From contig CAMCIP010000018.1 in assembly GCA_945874855.1 (NCBI GenBank), forward strand, positions 1 through 17,276: a stretch of 17,276 nt of DNA, in the 5' to 3' direction. The position numbers and the translations under genes are program-made. This DNA comes from Brevundimonas vancanneytii (lineage in GTDB: Bacteria > Pseudomonadota > Alphaproteobacteria > Caulobacterales > Caulobacteraceae). This document shows positions 1-9,352 of the stretch, piece by piece. A model generated the notes under the pieces. The model was not told the DNA's origin and searched no databases. It was given only the letters and a program-made list of their open reading frames with translations. Numbering within the stretch: position 1 is the first letter of the stretch; each line of letters opens with the position of its first letter.

Positions 1-29
1 AAAGCGCGCCGGTTACAGCACCCGCGTTG

Positions 30-47
30 CGCCCGCAACAGCGGGCG
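30..47. terminator. Short GC-rich hairpin before the GGDEF gene
   Basis: A perfect 7-bp inverted repeat (CGCCCGC at 30-36, GCGGGCG at 41-47) surrounds a 4-nt AACA loop. It lies in the 72 bases before the first gene. The downstream side on the plus strand is only TTAGCAT, so the T-tract is poor. It may end transcription of a gene lying to the left of the window, or it may be an incidental GC palindrome. Nothing else is recognisable in bases 1-72. Confidence 0.3.
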
Positions 48-72
48 TTAGCATCACGTCCAACGCGGCCGG

Positions 73-678
73 GTGAGTCGCGCCTGTCCCGAGACCGCCG
101 TGTCCCTTTCCGCCGCCGACGATCGGCCCGTGTCGGACCTGATGGCCGAAATCGCGCGCCTGACAGCCGAGGTCGAGGCCTTGCGGGCTCGCGCCGCCGC
201 GGCGGAGGCGGCGGCCGAGCACGATGTCCTGACGCCCGCCCTGAATCGCCGCGGTTTCGTGGCCGCCATGACCCGCGCCATGGCCTATTGCCAGCGGCAT
301 GGCGTGCCGGCCTGCCTCCTCTATCTGGACCTGGACGGCTTCAAGGGCGTCAACGACCGTCTGGGCCACGCCGCCGGGGATGCGGCCCTGGTGCACGTCG
401 CGGAGATGCTGCGCGCCAATCTGCGCGAGTCCGACTCCGTCGGCCGACTGGGAGGCGACGAGTTCGGCCTGCTCCTGCTGAATGCCGGGCCCGAGGAGGG
501 CCGGGAAAAGGCGCAGCGTCTGGCCGATTCCCTTCGGGCGGAGGGCTTTGAATGGGAGGCGCGCCGCGAGGAACTCGGCGGCTCCTTCGGCGTGCGCGCC
601 TATGCCGGCCAGCCCGATCCAGACGCGTGGCTGGCGGAGGCTGATGCGGCGATGTGGGTCAGGAAGCGGTCGCGGTAA
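73..678 (+). CDS. Small stand-alone GGDEF diguanylate cyclase
   Basis: Predicted to make cyclic di-GMP from two GTP molecules in the cytoplasm. The 201-residue protein has a short N-terminal segment rich in Ala/Glu/Arg (about residues 22-48) that looks like a coiled coil and could mediate dimerisation, followed by one GGDEF domain to the end. Visible motifs are the domain-opening DVLTPALNRRGF, the metal/substrate loop YLDLDGFK (84-91), an intact GGDEF active site (127-131), and RESD (118-121), which is the RxxD product-inhibition site five residues before GGDEF. There is no receiver, PAS or membrane segment. The GTG start at 73 is the first possible start after an in-frame stop at 49-51; GTG 130 or ATG 142 are alternatives. 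It converges on the M20 gene with only 12 nt between. Catalysis is likely because the motifs are intact; the signal input is unknown. Confidence 0.85.
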   Translation: MSRACPETAVSLSAADDRPVSDLMAEIARLTAEVEALRARAAAAEAAAEHDVLTPALNRRGFVAAMTRAMAYCQRHGVPACLLYLDLDGFKGVNDRLGHAAGDAALVHVAEMLRANLRESDSVGRLGGDEFGLLLLNAGPEEGREKAQRLADSLRAEGFEWEARREELGGSFGVRAYAGQPDPDAWLAEADAAMWVRKRSR

Positions 679-690
679 GCTCTGCCGACG

Positions 691-1995
691 TCAGGACGAC
701 GGCCGCTCCTGCAGAAAGTTGAGCGCGATCGTGACATGCGCCCGCACACCGGTCTCCAGCACCGCCTCGTTCACGTCGAACTCCGGCGAGTGATTGGGCG
801 GCGAGGTGGTGGGATCCACCCCTGCCCTTGACGCCCCCAGGTGAAAGAACACGCCCGGCACCTTTTGCTGGAAGTAGCTGAAGTCCTCGGCGACCGTGGT
901 GGGCGGGGCGGCCGGATTGATCGCGCCGGGCGAGACGGTCTCCAGCACCGGCGCCAGCCAGGCCGACAGGTCCGGATCATTGTAGACGAGTGCGGCGTTC
1001 TGGCGGACCGAGAACTCGGCCATGGCGCCGTGCGCCTCTGCCACATGGCCGATCGCGGCCTCGGCGCGGGCGACCAGGGCGTCCCGCTGGGCCACGTCAA
1101 AGGTGCGCAGGGTGCCCGACAGCACGGCCCGGTCCGGGATGATGTTGTAGCGCACGCCCGCGTCCATCGTGGCGATGGTGAAGACGGTAGGCGTTGTGGT
1201 CGGGTCCACGGTGCGGGCGGTCAGGGTGTTGACGGTCAGGATCACTGACGCGGCGGCCGAAATGACGTCCACGCCCTTCCAGGGCCAGGCGCCGTGGGTC
1301 TGGCGCCCCTTCAGCACCACGTCGACGCGGTCCGAGGCGGCCATGAAGCCCTGGGGGCGCCACCAGATCGAGCCCGGCGCACCGGGCACCACATGCAGGC
1401 CGAAGATGGCATCCACGCCGAAGCGTTCCAGCACCCCTTCCTGCACCATCAGGGCGGCACCGCCCAGCGGCTCGCCCGGAGGCGCGCCCTCCTCAGCGGC
1501 CTGGAAGATGAAGACGATCGTTCCCGAAATCCCGGACTTCATGCCGGCAAGCACCTCGGCGGCGCCCATCAGCATGGCGATGTGGGCGTCGTGACCGCAG
1601 GCATGCGCGACAGGGACGGTCTGGCCCATATAGGTCCCGGTGGCGGTGGAGGCGAAGGGCAGGCCGGTCGCCTCCTGCACCGGCAGGGCGTCCATATCGG
1701 CGCGCAGGGCCACGGTCCGGCCGGGCCGGCCGCCCCGCAACACGCCGATCACACCCGTCTTGCCGACGCCCTCATGCACTTCCAGTCCCAGGGCGCGGAG
1801 ATGCGCGGCGACGGCGGCTGCGGTGCGGTGCTCGGCAAAGCCCAGTTCGGGATTGGCGTGGAAATCGCGCCGCCAGGCCACCACCTCGGGCATGACGGCC
1901 GCGATGGCGGCGTCAGGCGCGCGCTCCTGGGCCCGGGTTGGCGAGGCGACGAGCGCGAGAGCGGCGGCGGCGATCAGCAGGCGACGGACGGTCAT
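691..1995 (-). CDS. Secreted M20 family metallopeptidase / amidohydrolase
   Basis: Predicted zinc-dependent amidohydrolase of the M20D type (the hippurate/N-acyl-amino-acid hydrolase group), which removes an acyl group from an amino acid or cleaves a small peptide. The 434-residue protein begins with a clear signal peptide (MTVRRLLIAAAALALVAS, cleavage near residues 21-23), so it should act in the periplasm or outside. Metal-site motifs are HACGHDAH (131-138) and the Glu pair in AAEEG (168-169), with GLHVVPG further on and a dimerisation domain in the middle. I chose the ATG at 1995 because TTGGGGGAAG (2010-2001) ends exactly 5 nt before it, an excellent ribosome binding site; the TTG at 2010 would lie inside that site. 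It is divergent from the ferredoxin gene. Substrate cannot be told from the sequence. Confidence 0.9.
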   Translation of the reverse strand: MTVRRLLIAAAALALVASPTRAQERAPDAAIAAVMPEVVAWRRDFHANPELGFAEHRTAAAVAAHLRALGLEVHEGVGKTGVIGVLRGGRPGRTVALRADMDALPVQEATGLPFASTATGTYMGQTVPVAHACGHDAHIAMLMGAAEVLAGMKSGISGTIVFIFQAAEEGAPPGEPLGGAALMVQEGVLERFGVDAIFGLHVVPGAPGSIWWRPQGFMAASDRVDVVLKGRQTHGAWPWKGVDVISAAASVILTVNTLTARTVDPTTTPTVFTIATMDAGVRYNIIPDRAVLSGTLRTFDVAQRDALVARAEAAIGHVAEAHGAMAEFSVRQNAALVYNDPDLSAWLAPVLETVSPGAINPAAPPTTVAEDFSYFQQKVPGVFFHLGASRAGVDPTTSPPNHSPEFDVNEAVLETGVRAHVTIALNFLQERPSS

Positions 1996-2042
1996 TTCAG
2001 CTTCCCCCAACAGGCCCGGTCACGATGAGACCCGTTTCGTGC

Positions 2043-2052
2043 CTTGCGCAAG
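2043..2052. promoter_or_regulatory. 10-bp palindrome between divergent genes
   Basis: The perfect palindrome CTTGCGCAAG sits in the 83-nt spacer between the divergent M20 peptidase and ferredoxin genes, where promoters for both must lie. Its position suits a repressor or activator site. No regulator is encoded beside it, and a GC-rich 10-mer palindrome can arise by chance, so this is only a candidate. Confidence 0.2.
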
Positions 2053-2078
2053 CCGCCCGGAGGGGCGATGTGGCCCCC

Positions 2079-2429
2079 ATGCCCATCAAGGCCGCCAAGA
2101 CCCGCTGGCAGGACGTAGTCCTCGTCTGCCGCAAATGTTCCAAGAAGCTGGACGGCAAGGGCTTTGGTCCGGAGGGCGACAGGTCGCTCAAGAAGGCGCT
2201 GAAAAAGTATCTGAAGGCCGGCAAGGGCCGGAAGGCCGAGATCGTGGTCAAGGAGACCGACTGCTTCGACCTGTGTCCCAAGCGGGCAGTGGTGGCGGTC
2301 AATGCGGCGCGGCCGTCCGAACTTCTGGTGATCGCCCCCGGCACGGACCTGCTGCAGATCAAGGCGCGGCTGGGGCTGGAAGACGGGCGACGGCTGCGGC
2401 TGGTCCCGCCCCCGGCCGCGGCGGAATGA
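2079..2429 (+). CDS. Thioredoxin-like [2Fe-2S] ferredoxin domain protein
   Basis: Small (116-residue), basic protein resembling the thioredoxin-fold [2Fe-2S] ferredoxins, which carry electrons in the cytoplasm. The cluster ligands appear to be C17 and C20 (VCRKC) and C62 and C66 (DCFDLCPK); the CxxxC pair followed by Pro is typical of the family. The first pair is closer together than in Shethna-type ferredoxins, where about ten residues separate it. There is no signal peptide. The ATG at 2079 is preferred; GTG at 2070 lies 4 nt after GGAGGGG (2059-2065) and would add three residues. The stop is 4 nt before the GTG of the MFS gene, so the two are probably co-transcribed. The redox partner is unknown. 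Confidence 0.7.
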   Translation: MPIKAAKTRWQDVVLVCRKCSKKLDGKGFGPEGDRSLKKALKKYLKAGKGRKAEIVVKETDCFDLCPKRAVVAVNAARPSELLVIAPGTDLLQIKARLGLEDGRRLRLVPPPAAAE

Positions 2430-2433
2430 GCCG

Positions 2434-3726
2434 GTGAACCTGCGGTCACAGGCCTTTGCGATCCTGTTCACGGTCAGCCTGATCGCCGCCGGCGGCAATA
2501 TGGCGCTGCAGTCGGTGCTGCCCACGATCGGGCGCGAGTTCGGTCTGTCCGACACCCTGGTGGCCGGCGCCTTCGCCCTGTCGGCCCTGCTTTGGACCCT
2601 GGCCAGTCCGGTCTGGGCCCGACGGTCCGATGTCTGGGGACGCAAGCGCACGATCCTGGTGGGGCTGGCGGGCTTCGTCGTGTCCATGGCCGGGTTCGGA
2701 CTCGCCACCACGGCGGGGCTGGAGGGCTGGCTCGCCGTCGGCCTTGCCTTCACCCTGATGGGGGCCGCCCGCGCGGTCTATGGCCTGTTCGGTTCGGCGG
2801 CTCCCATCGCCTCCCAGGCCTATGTGGCGGACCGCACGACCCAGGGGGAGCGGACGCGGGCGATGTCCCTGCTGGCCTCGGCGCAGGGGCTGGGCACAGT
2901 GGTGGGCCCCACGCTTGCGCCCTTCCTGGTCTTGCCGATCGTCGGCCTGGCAGGCCCACTGTATGCCTTCGCCGCGATCGGGGCGCTCGTCCTGGTCTGG
3001 GTCTGGAAGCGGCTGCCGTCGGGCGAGGTCGCGCGCCTGCCGACCGATCGGCCAGTGGCCAGGGGGCTGTGGCGCGATCCGCGCATCGCCGGGCATCTCG
3101 CCTTTGGCGTCCTGGTCACCGGCGTGCAGGCGGTCAACATCTCGGTGCTGGGCTTTCACGTCATCGACGAGATGGCAGTCCAGGGACTGGATCCCGCACA
3201 GGCCCAACCCTTCATCGGCCTGGCCATGTTCGCGGGGGCGGCGGCGACCTTGCTGGCGCAGTGGGGTCTGATCCCGCTGCTGAACCTTCAGCCGCGTGCC
3301 TTGATGCGCTGGGGCGCCGGGCTGGCCCTGGCCGGCAATCTGCTGAGCGTGGGCGCGACCGACTTCTTTGCGGTGACCGTGGGCTATGCCCTGGTGTCTC
3401 TGGGGCTCGGGTTCGCGCGACCCGGGTTCACAGCCGGGTCCTCGCTGGCGGTCGGCCCGGCCGAGCAGGGGGCAGTGGCCGGCCTGATGATGTCGCTGGC
3501 GGGGCTGAGCTTCCTTGCCCCGCCTGTGATCGGCGTGGCGCTTTACGAATGGAGGGAGCCGGCTCCGTTTGTGCTGAACGTCGTCCTGACCGGCATGGCC
3601 CTGATCCTGGCCTTCACCCTGCGCAGTCTGGGCGCGCCGCCCCCGGCCGACGCGGTCAGCGCCGACGTGCGAGAGAGGGCCGCCGCCCAGCCGGCCAGCC
3701 AGCCGGGACCTGAAGGAAGCCGCTGA
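2434..3726 (+). CDS. MFS transporter, drug-efflux-like
   Basis: Inner-membrane secondary transporter of the major facilitator superfamily, 430 residues, which fits the usual 12 membrane segments. Hydrophobic helices recur along the whole length, with a hydrophilic central loop near residues 190-210 (after VWVWKRLPSGE) dividing two halves. The loop after helix 2 reads WARRSDVWGRKRTILVG, a form of MFS motif A, and a second conserved stretch, GPTLAPFL, resembles motif C of proton-coupled antiporters. This favours export of a small compound, but the substrate is not recognisable. The GTG start at 2434 keeps the first helix intact; ATG 2500 would remove it. The start is 4 nt after the ferredoxin stop with little independent ribosome binding site, so translational coupling is likely. 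Confidence 0.85.
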   Translation: MNLRSQAFAILFTVSLIAAGGNMALQSVLPTIGREFGLSDTLVAGAFALSALLWTLASPVWARRSDVWGRKRTILVGLAGFVVSMAGFGLATTAGLEGWLAVGLAFTLMGAARAVYGLFGSAAPIASQAYVADRTTQGERTRAMSLLASAQGLGTVVGPTLAPFLVLPIVGLAGPLYAFAAIGALVLVWVWKRLPSGEVARLPTDRPVARGLWRDPRIAGHLAFGVLVTGVQAVNISVLGFHVIDEMAVQGLDPAQAQPFIGLAMFAGAAATLLAQWGLIPLLNLQPRALMRWGAGLALAGNLLSVGATDFFAVTVGYALVSLGLGFARPGFTAGSSLAVGPAEQGAVAGLMMSLAGLSFLAPPVIGVALYEWREPAPFVLNVVLTGMALILAFTLRSLGAPPPADAVSADVRERAAAQPASQPGPEGSR

Positions 3727-3766
3727 CGGCCTTTTCTCGGCCTGCGCGTCGTGCCAGACGAGCGCC

Positions 3767-4198
3767 ATGGAAACCGCCCGCATCGAAAAGCGCGTCGGCG
3801 TGCGCGCAGACGCCGACCGCCTCTGGGACCTGATCTCGGACCTTTCTGGCTGGAGCCACTGGAATCCGGTGGAGAAGGCCGTGGAGGGCACGATCGGCTT
3901 CGGCGCCGAACTGGCGCTGACCGAGACGATCGAGGGCCTCGGCGAACGTCGGGTCGCCGCGCGTGTGGTCGACTGGCAGCCGCGCGCCCAGTTGGTCTGG
4001 GCCGAGAGTCGCGGCCTGTGGTTCCGGGTCACCCGCTACTATGAGATCGAGGAGCTGGAGCCCGGAGCCTGCATCCTGTCCAACGGCTGGATCTTCTCGG
4101 GCCTGCGCGGCGAGTGGTTCCATGATGGCCGCCGACCCGTGCTGCGGCGTGCGGCAGAGGCCGTGGGTGAGGCCATCAAGGCACGGGCGGAGAGCTGA
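3767..4198 (+). CDS. SRPBCC (START/Bet v1-like) family protein
   Basis: A 143-residue protein with the pattern of the SRPBCC ligand-binding fold (polyketide cyclase/dehydrase-like group). It opens with the strand KRVGVRADADRLWDLISDL, typical of the family start where a first beta strand leads into helices and the segment SGWSHWNP. Alternating beta strands follow, and a long C-terminal helix (about 120-141) closes the fold. There is no signal peptide or membrane segment, so it should be cytoplasmic. These proteins bind hydrophobic ligands or act as small enzymes or stress proteins; the specific role cannot be read here. It starts 40 nt after the MFS gene and converges on tadC, with 23 nt between the stops. 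Confidence 0.75.
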   Translation: METARIEKRVGVRADADRLWDLISDLSGWSHWNPVEKAVEGTIGFGAELALTETIEGLGERRVAARVVDWQPRAQLVWAESRGLWFRVTRYYEIEELEPGACILSNGWIFSGLRGEWFHDGRRPVLRRAAEAVGEAIKARAES

Positions 4199-4221
4199 CG
4201 CGGCCCGTCACCTGAGGGTCG

Positions 4222-5208
4222 TCAGCCGCCCTTGGCCATCGTATCCTGGATATTGATGATCGCCGGGGTCAGGATGACGATGAACAGCACCGGCAGGAAG
4301 AACAGGATCATCGGCACGGTCAGCTTGGCGGGCAGGGCCGCGGCCTTCTTCTCCGCCGCCGACAGGCGCATCTCGCGGTTTTCCTTCGCCATGGTCCGCA
4401 GCGCCGTGCCGAGCGGCGTGCCATAGGTCTCGGCCTGGGTCATGGCGGTGGCGACGGAGCGGACGCCGGGATGGTTGGTGCGCTTGGCCAGGCCGTCATA
4501 GGCCATACGCCGGTCGGGCAGATAGCTGAGCTCCGCCGACAGCAGGGTCAGCTCCTCGGCCAGGTCGATGGAGCTGCTGCCGATTTCCTGACTGACCTTC
4601 TGGATCGCGGCCTCGATCGACATGCCTGCCTCGACGCAGATCAGCAGCAGGTCGAGCGCGTCGGGGAAGGCCTGCATGATCGAGGTGCGGCGCTTGGAGA
4701 TGCGGTTCTCCAGGTACAGGTTGGGGGCGTAGAAGCCGACCACCGTCGCCACCGCCACGGCCAGGACGCGCGTCATCAGCGGCAGACCGAAGTCGTTGAA
4801 GATAAACAGATAGAAGATGGCCACCGCCATGAAGATGAAGGGCGTGGCGAAGCGGAAGAAATAGAAGGTCGTCAGCGGCTTGGGCCCGCGAAAGCCGGCC
4901 TGGGCCATCTTGGCGGCGACCTTGGGATCCTCCAGCAGCTGGGTCAGGTTCAGCCGGTCCACGACCCGTTTCTTGAAGCCGTCGTCCGAGTGGCGCAGGC
5001 CGGGCCCGGAGGCCTGGGTGGCGATGGCCTGCCGCGAGCGACGCTTCAACTCGTCGCGACGCTCGGCGACCGCCTTCATCCGCTTGTTCAGCCCCTCGCC
5101 CTGGCCGAGGCCACTCAGCAAGCCGAAGACGGCGGCGAAGGCGAGGACGGCCACGAGCAGGCTCAGCAGGCTCTGCGGGTCGGTCAGGAAGGTCATCAGG
5201 TCCGTCAT
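4222..5208 (-). CDS. tadC: Tad pilus inner-membrane platform protein TadC (CpaH)
   Basis: One of the two GspF-like membrane proteins that form the platform on which the CpaF ATPase drives Flp pilin assembly. The 328-residue protein has an N-terminal membrane helix (about 12-32), a basic cytoplasmic stretch, a pair of helices near 115-160, a cytoplasmic type II secretion F domain opening with FPDALDLLLICVEAGMS, and a C-terminal hydrophobic hairpin (MILFFLPVLFIVILTPAII). The ATG at 5208 follows GAGGGAG by a short spacer, and this ribosome binding site overlaps the tadB stop, leaving 10 nt between the genes. It is the last gene of the pilus run and converges on the SRPBCC gene. Called cpaH in Caulobacter nomenclature. 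Confidence 0.93.
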   Translation of the reverse strand: MTDLMTFLTDPQSLLSLLVAVLAFAAVFGLLSGLGQGEGLNKRMKAVAERRDELKRRSRQAIATQASGPGLRHSDDGFKKRVVDRLNLTQLLEDPKVAAKMAQAGFRGPKPLTTFYFFRFATPFIFMAVAIFYLFIFNDFGLPLMTRVLAVAVATVVGFYAPNLYLENRISKRRTSIMQAFPDALDLLLICVEAGMSIEAAIQKVSQEIGSSSIDLAEELTLLSAELSYLPDRRMAYDGLAKRTNHPGVRSVATAMTQAETYGTPLGTALRTMAKENREMRLSAAEKKAAALPAKLTVPMILFFLPVLFIVILTPAIINIQDTMAKGG

Positions 5209-5218
5209 GTCCGCTCCC

Positions 5219-6199
5219 TCAGAACTTGAACGCGATCATCTTCTTCATCACGAAGACGCCGAAGCTCATCATCAGGATGGCGACCAGCAGCATGAACTGC
5301 CCGCGCCGGTCGGTGAACATCAGGGCCATGTAGGCCGGGGTGGTCAGGGCGACCAGGATCATGACCGCCGGCGGCAGGGAGCCGATGATGCCGGCCGAGG
5401 CCGTGGCCTCCGACGACAGGGCCTTGATCTTCTCCCCCATCATCTTGCGGGCGCGCAGCACGGTGGTCAGGTTGCCCAGCGCCTCGGCCAGGTTGCCGCC
5501 GGTCTTCTGCTGGATGGCCATGACGATGGCGAAGAATTTCAGCTCCGGCGTCGGCATCCGTTCGTACATCTTCTCGAGCGCCTGGGACAGGGTCAGTCCG
5601 ACGCCCAACCCGTCGACAAGGCGCTGGAACTCCGGGCCCAGCGGCGCGGGGCTTTCACGCGCGATGATCTTGAAGCAGTCGTGGACCGGCAGGCCGGACT
5701 TGATGCCGCGGACGATCACGTCGACCGCGTCGGGGAACAGGTTCCCGAACTTTTTCATCCGGCGCTTGCCCAGCATCCCGACCACCCAGCGCGGCAGGCC
5801 CAGGCCGAACACCACTGCGATGCCGATGCACAGAAGCGGATTGAGGCCGAACATCAGCGGCAGCAGCAGACCTGCGGCGCCCAGGCCGGCACTGATCAGC
5901 AGGAAGGTCCGGACACTGACGCCCATGCCGGCCTGCTTCAGCTTGGCCGCCAGGGTCATGCGGGCCTTGCGCTCGCGTCGCTCGGCGTCCTGCAGCTGAA
6001 CGAGGATCTGCTTGCGGCGGGCCTCGGGCGTGTTGCTGGCCGCGGCCTGTTTCCGGGCGCGGGTAGGGTCGGTCTTGATGCCGCCGAAGCCCTGGGCCCG
6101 CTTCAGCGCCTGGACGCTGGAGTCCTCGCCGCCGACGAAGACCCAGCCCAGGCCGGCAATGACGACGAAGCCGAGGACGCCCGCGAGCAGTTCCAGCAT
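5219..6199 (-). CDS. tadB: Tad pilus inner-membrane platform protein TadB (CpaG)
   Basis: Partner of TadC in the inner-membrane platform of the Tad pilus. The 326-residue protein has an N-terminal membrane helix (about 3-22), a charged region (about 45-88, rich in Arg/Lys/Glu), two membrane helices (about 98-140), a cytoplasmic type II secretion F domain beginning FPDAVDVIVRGIKSGLPV and containing QQKTGGNLAEALGNL, and two C-terminal helices ending in KKMIAFKF. The TGGNL...L motif is characteristic of GspF/TadB proteins. Its ATG is 5 nt after the cpaF stop, with GGAG inside the end of cpaF serving as ribosome binding site. Distinguished from TadC by order and by this motif. Called cpaG in Caulobacter. 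Confidence 0.93.
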   Translation of the reverse strand: MLELLAGVLGFVVIAGLGWVFVGGEDSSVQALKRAQGFGGIKTDPTRARKQAAASNTPEARRKQILVQLQDAERRERKARMTLAAKLKQAGMGVSVRTFLLISAGLGAAGLLLPLMFGLNPLLCIGIAVVFGLGLPRWVVGMLGKRRMKKFGNLFPDAVDVIVRGIKSGLPVHDCFKIIARESPAPLGPEFQRLVDGLGVGLTLSQALEKMYERMPTPELKFFAIVMAIQQKTGGNLAEALGNLTTVLRARKMMGEKIKALSSEATASAGIIGSLPPAVMILVALTTPAYMALMFTDRRGQFMLLVAILMMSFGVFVMKKMIAFKF

Positions 6200-6204
6200 G
6201 GCCG

Positions 6205-7818
<1,614 letters not shown>

Positions 7819-7822
7819 CCGC

Positions 7823-9346
7823 TCAGGCCTTCTTCTTGAACAGGCCGCCGAAAATCGACTTGCCGGCCGGTTTGGCGCCCTTGGGGCCCGCAAGCATCGG
7901 CAGCTCCCGCCGCGACACGATCTGGGCAAGGGTCTGGAAGGCCTCGGCAGCCTTGGACTTGCCGTTCAGGTCGAGGATCATCTGTCCGTTGTTGGCGGCG
8001 GATCCGAAGGTCTTGGGGTCGAAGGGGATGATCAGGCTGGGGTGGACGCCCAGGGCATTGCCGAACTCCTTTCCGGGAATCTCGGGTCGGCCGGGCACGC
8101 CCACCTGGTTCAGCACAAGCCTCGGGGGCGCGTCGTTGGGGCGGCCGGACTTGATCAGGTCGATCATGTTCTTGGCGTTGCGCAGGGACGCCAGATCGGG
8201 CGTGGCGACCACCACGACTTCGTCGGCGGCGATGAGGCTGCGGCGCATCCAGCCCGACCAGAGGTGCGGCAGGTCCAGCACCACAAAGGGCGCGGTGCCG
8301 CGGATCTGCGTCGTGACCTCCTCGAAGGCCTCCGGACTGACGTCCCAGTCGCCTTCAAGGGTGGCGGGGGCGGCGAACAGACTCAGCTTGTCGGTGCAGC
8401 GGACCATCATGCGATCAAGAAGGACGGGGTCCAGGCGATCGGGCTGGGTCAGCGCATCGGCGACGCCGTTGAGAGGGTCCTGGTTGAAGTCCAGCCCGGC
8501 AGTGCCGAACGGAAGATCATAGTCGACGATGACGGTATTGGCGCCGATCCGCTCGCTCATCGCATAGGCGGTGTTGTGGGCGACGGAGCTGGAGCCCGCC
8601 CCCCCGCGAGCGCCGACGAAGGCGATGGTGCGGCCCACGAAGGGCTGGGCCGGGTCGTTGAACAGGCCGCCGATGGCCGCAATCAGCTGCAGCGGCTGGA
8701 TCGGGGCGACCAGATACTCGCTGACCCCCCGTCGCGTCAGCTCCCGGTAAAGCAGGATGTCGTTGGTGGGAGCGATCACCACCACCTTGGTCCCGGCGTC
8801 GCAGACCTCGGCCAGGGCGTCGATCTCGGCCAACAGGGTCATGGGGTCGCCGGTGGACTCCACGACGATGAGCGGGGGGGTCGGCTCATGGCGATAGGTT
8901 TCGACGGCGGCAGGCACACCGCCGACCCGAACCTGGGTCGTGGCGCGGGACATGCGGCGGTCCTGGCCCGCACGCTCCGCCGCGGCCAGCGTGTCCTGGC
9001 GCTCTGCGAAGACATGGATGGCGATGCGCGGCACGGCGACGTCGGACGTTACGGGCCCCAGGGCAGCGCCGGCCTGGGCGATCATCTCGCCGACGGGATT
9101 GAAGCCGGGCACTACGGCAGTGGTCACCACGGACGGGGCCATGGCTGTGCCGGGGCCGGCCGCGGCCACCTGGGCCGGCGGCGTGAACTGCAGCGGCTCG
9201 TGCGGCGGCGTCACCGCAGCGGAAGGCGTGGCTTCGGCGCCCGGAAAGGGCTGCACCACGGCCCCGCCGGGGCGGGCGTAGTCCATGTCCAGATCGAAGG
9301 CGTCGTCTTCAAATTCGGTCGACCGGGGGGCGAAGGCGTTTGTCAT
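7823..9346 (-). CDS. cpaE: Tad pilus localisation protein CpaE (TadZ), MinD/ParA-like
   Basis: Positions the Tad machine at its cellular site, at the pole in Caulobacter. The 507-residue protein has a disordered, Pro/Ala-rich N-terminus (about 1-105), a receiver-like domain (about 150-235; IVVESTGDP, VVVIAPTND and SEYLVAP mark its strands) without a complete phosphoacceptor set that I can identify, then a MinD/ParA-type domain. The P-loop reads GARGGAGSSS (245-254): Arg247 replaces the deviant-Walker signature Lys and Ser252 replaces the catalytic Lys, while VDYD (274-277) of the Walker A' motif remains. Loss of P-loop lysine is known for TadZ/CpaE proteins, so weak or absent ATPase activity is likely. 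Its ATG is 6 nt after the cpaD stop, with cpaF 4 nt downstream. Confidence 0.93.
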   Translation of the reverse strand: MTNAFAPRSTEFEDDAFDLDMDYARPGGAVVQPFPGAEATPSAAVTPPHEPLQFTPPAQVAAAGPGTAMAPSVVTTAVVPGFNPVGEMIAQAGAALGPVTSDVAVPRIAIHVFAERQDTLAAAERAGQDRRMSRATTQVRVGGVPAAVETYRHEPTPPLIVVESTGDPMTLLAEIDALAEVCDAGTKVVVIAPTNDILLYRELTRRGVSEYLVAPIQPLQLIAAIGGLFNDPAQPFVGRTIAFVGARGGAGSSSVAHNTAYAMSERIGANTVIVDYDLPFGTAGLDFNQDPLNGVADALTQPDRLDPVLLDRMMVRCTDKLSLFAAPATLEGDWDVSPEAFEEVTTQIRGTAPFVVLDLPHLWSGWMRRSLIAADEVVVVATPDLASLRNAKNMIDLIKSGRPNDAPPRLVLNQVGVPGRPEIPGKEFGNALGVHPSLIIPFDPKTFGSAANNGQMILDLNGKSKAAEAFQTLAQIVSRRELPMLAGPKGAKPAGKSIFGGLFKKKA

Positions 9347-9352
9347 GGGAAC

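Noticed and set aside
3727..3745. GGCC-TTTTCTC-GGCC after the MFS gene as a terminator.
   Set aside because: The stem is only 4 bp and the T-run is in the loop rather than after the stem.
2446..4032. A 528-codon open frame on the minus strand across the MFS and SRPBCC genes.
   Set aside because: It is the antisense shadow of two genes with clear family motifs; its translation is rich in Arg/Gln/Gly and has no recognisable domain.
4196..4210. Inverted repeat TGACG-CGGCC-CGTCA at the SRPBCC stop codon as a bidirectional terminator with tadC.
   Set aside because: Only a 5-bp stem with no T-tract; too weak in DNA of this composition.
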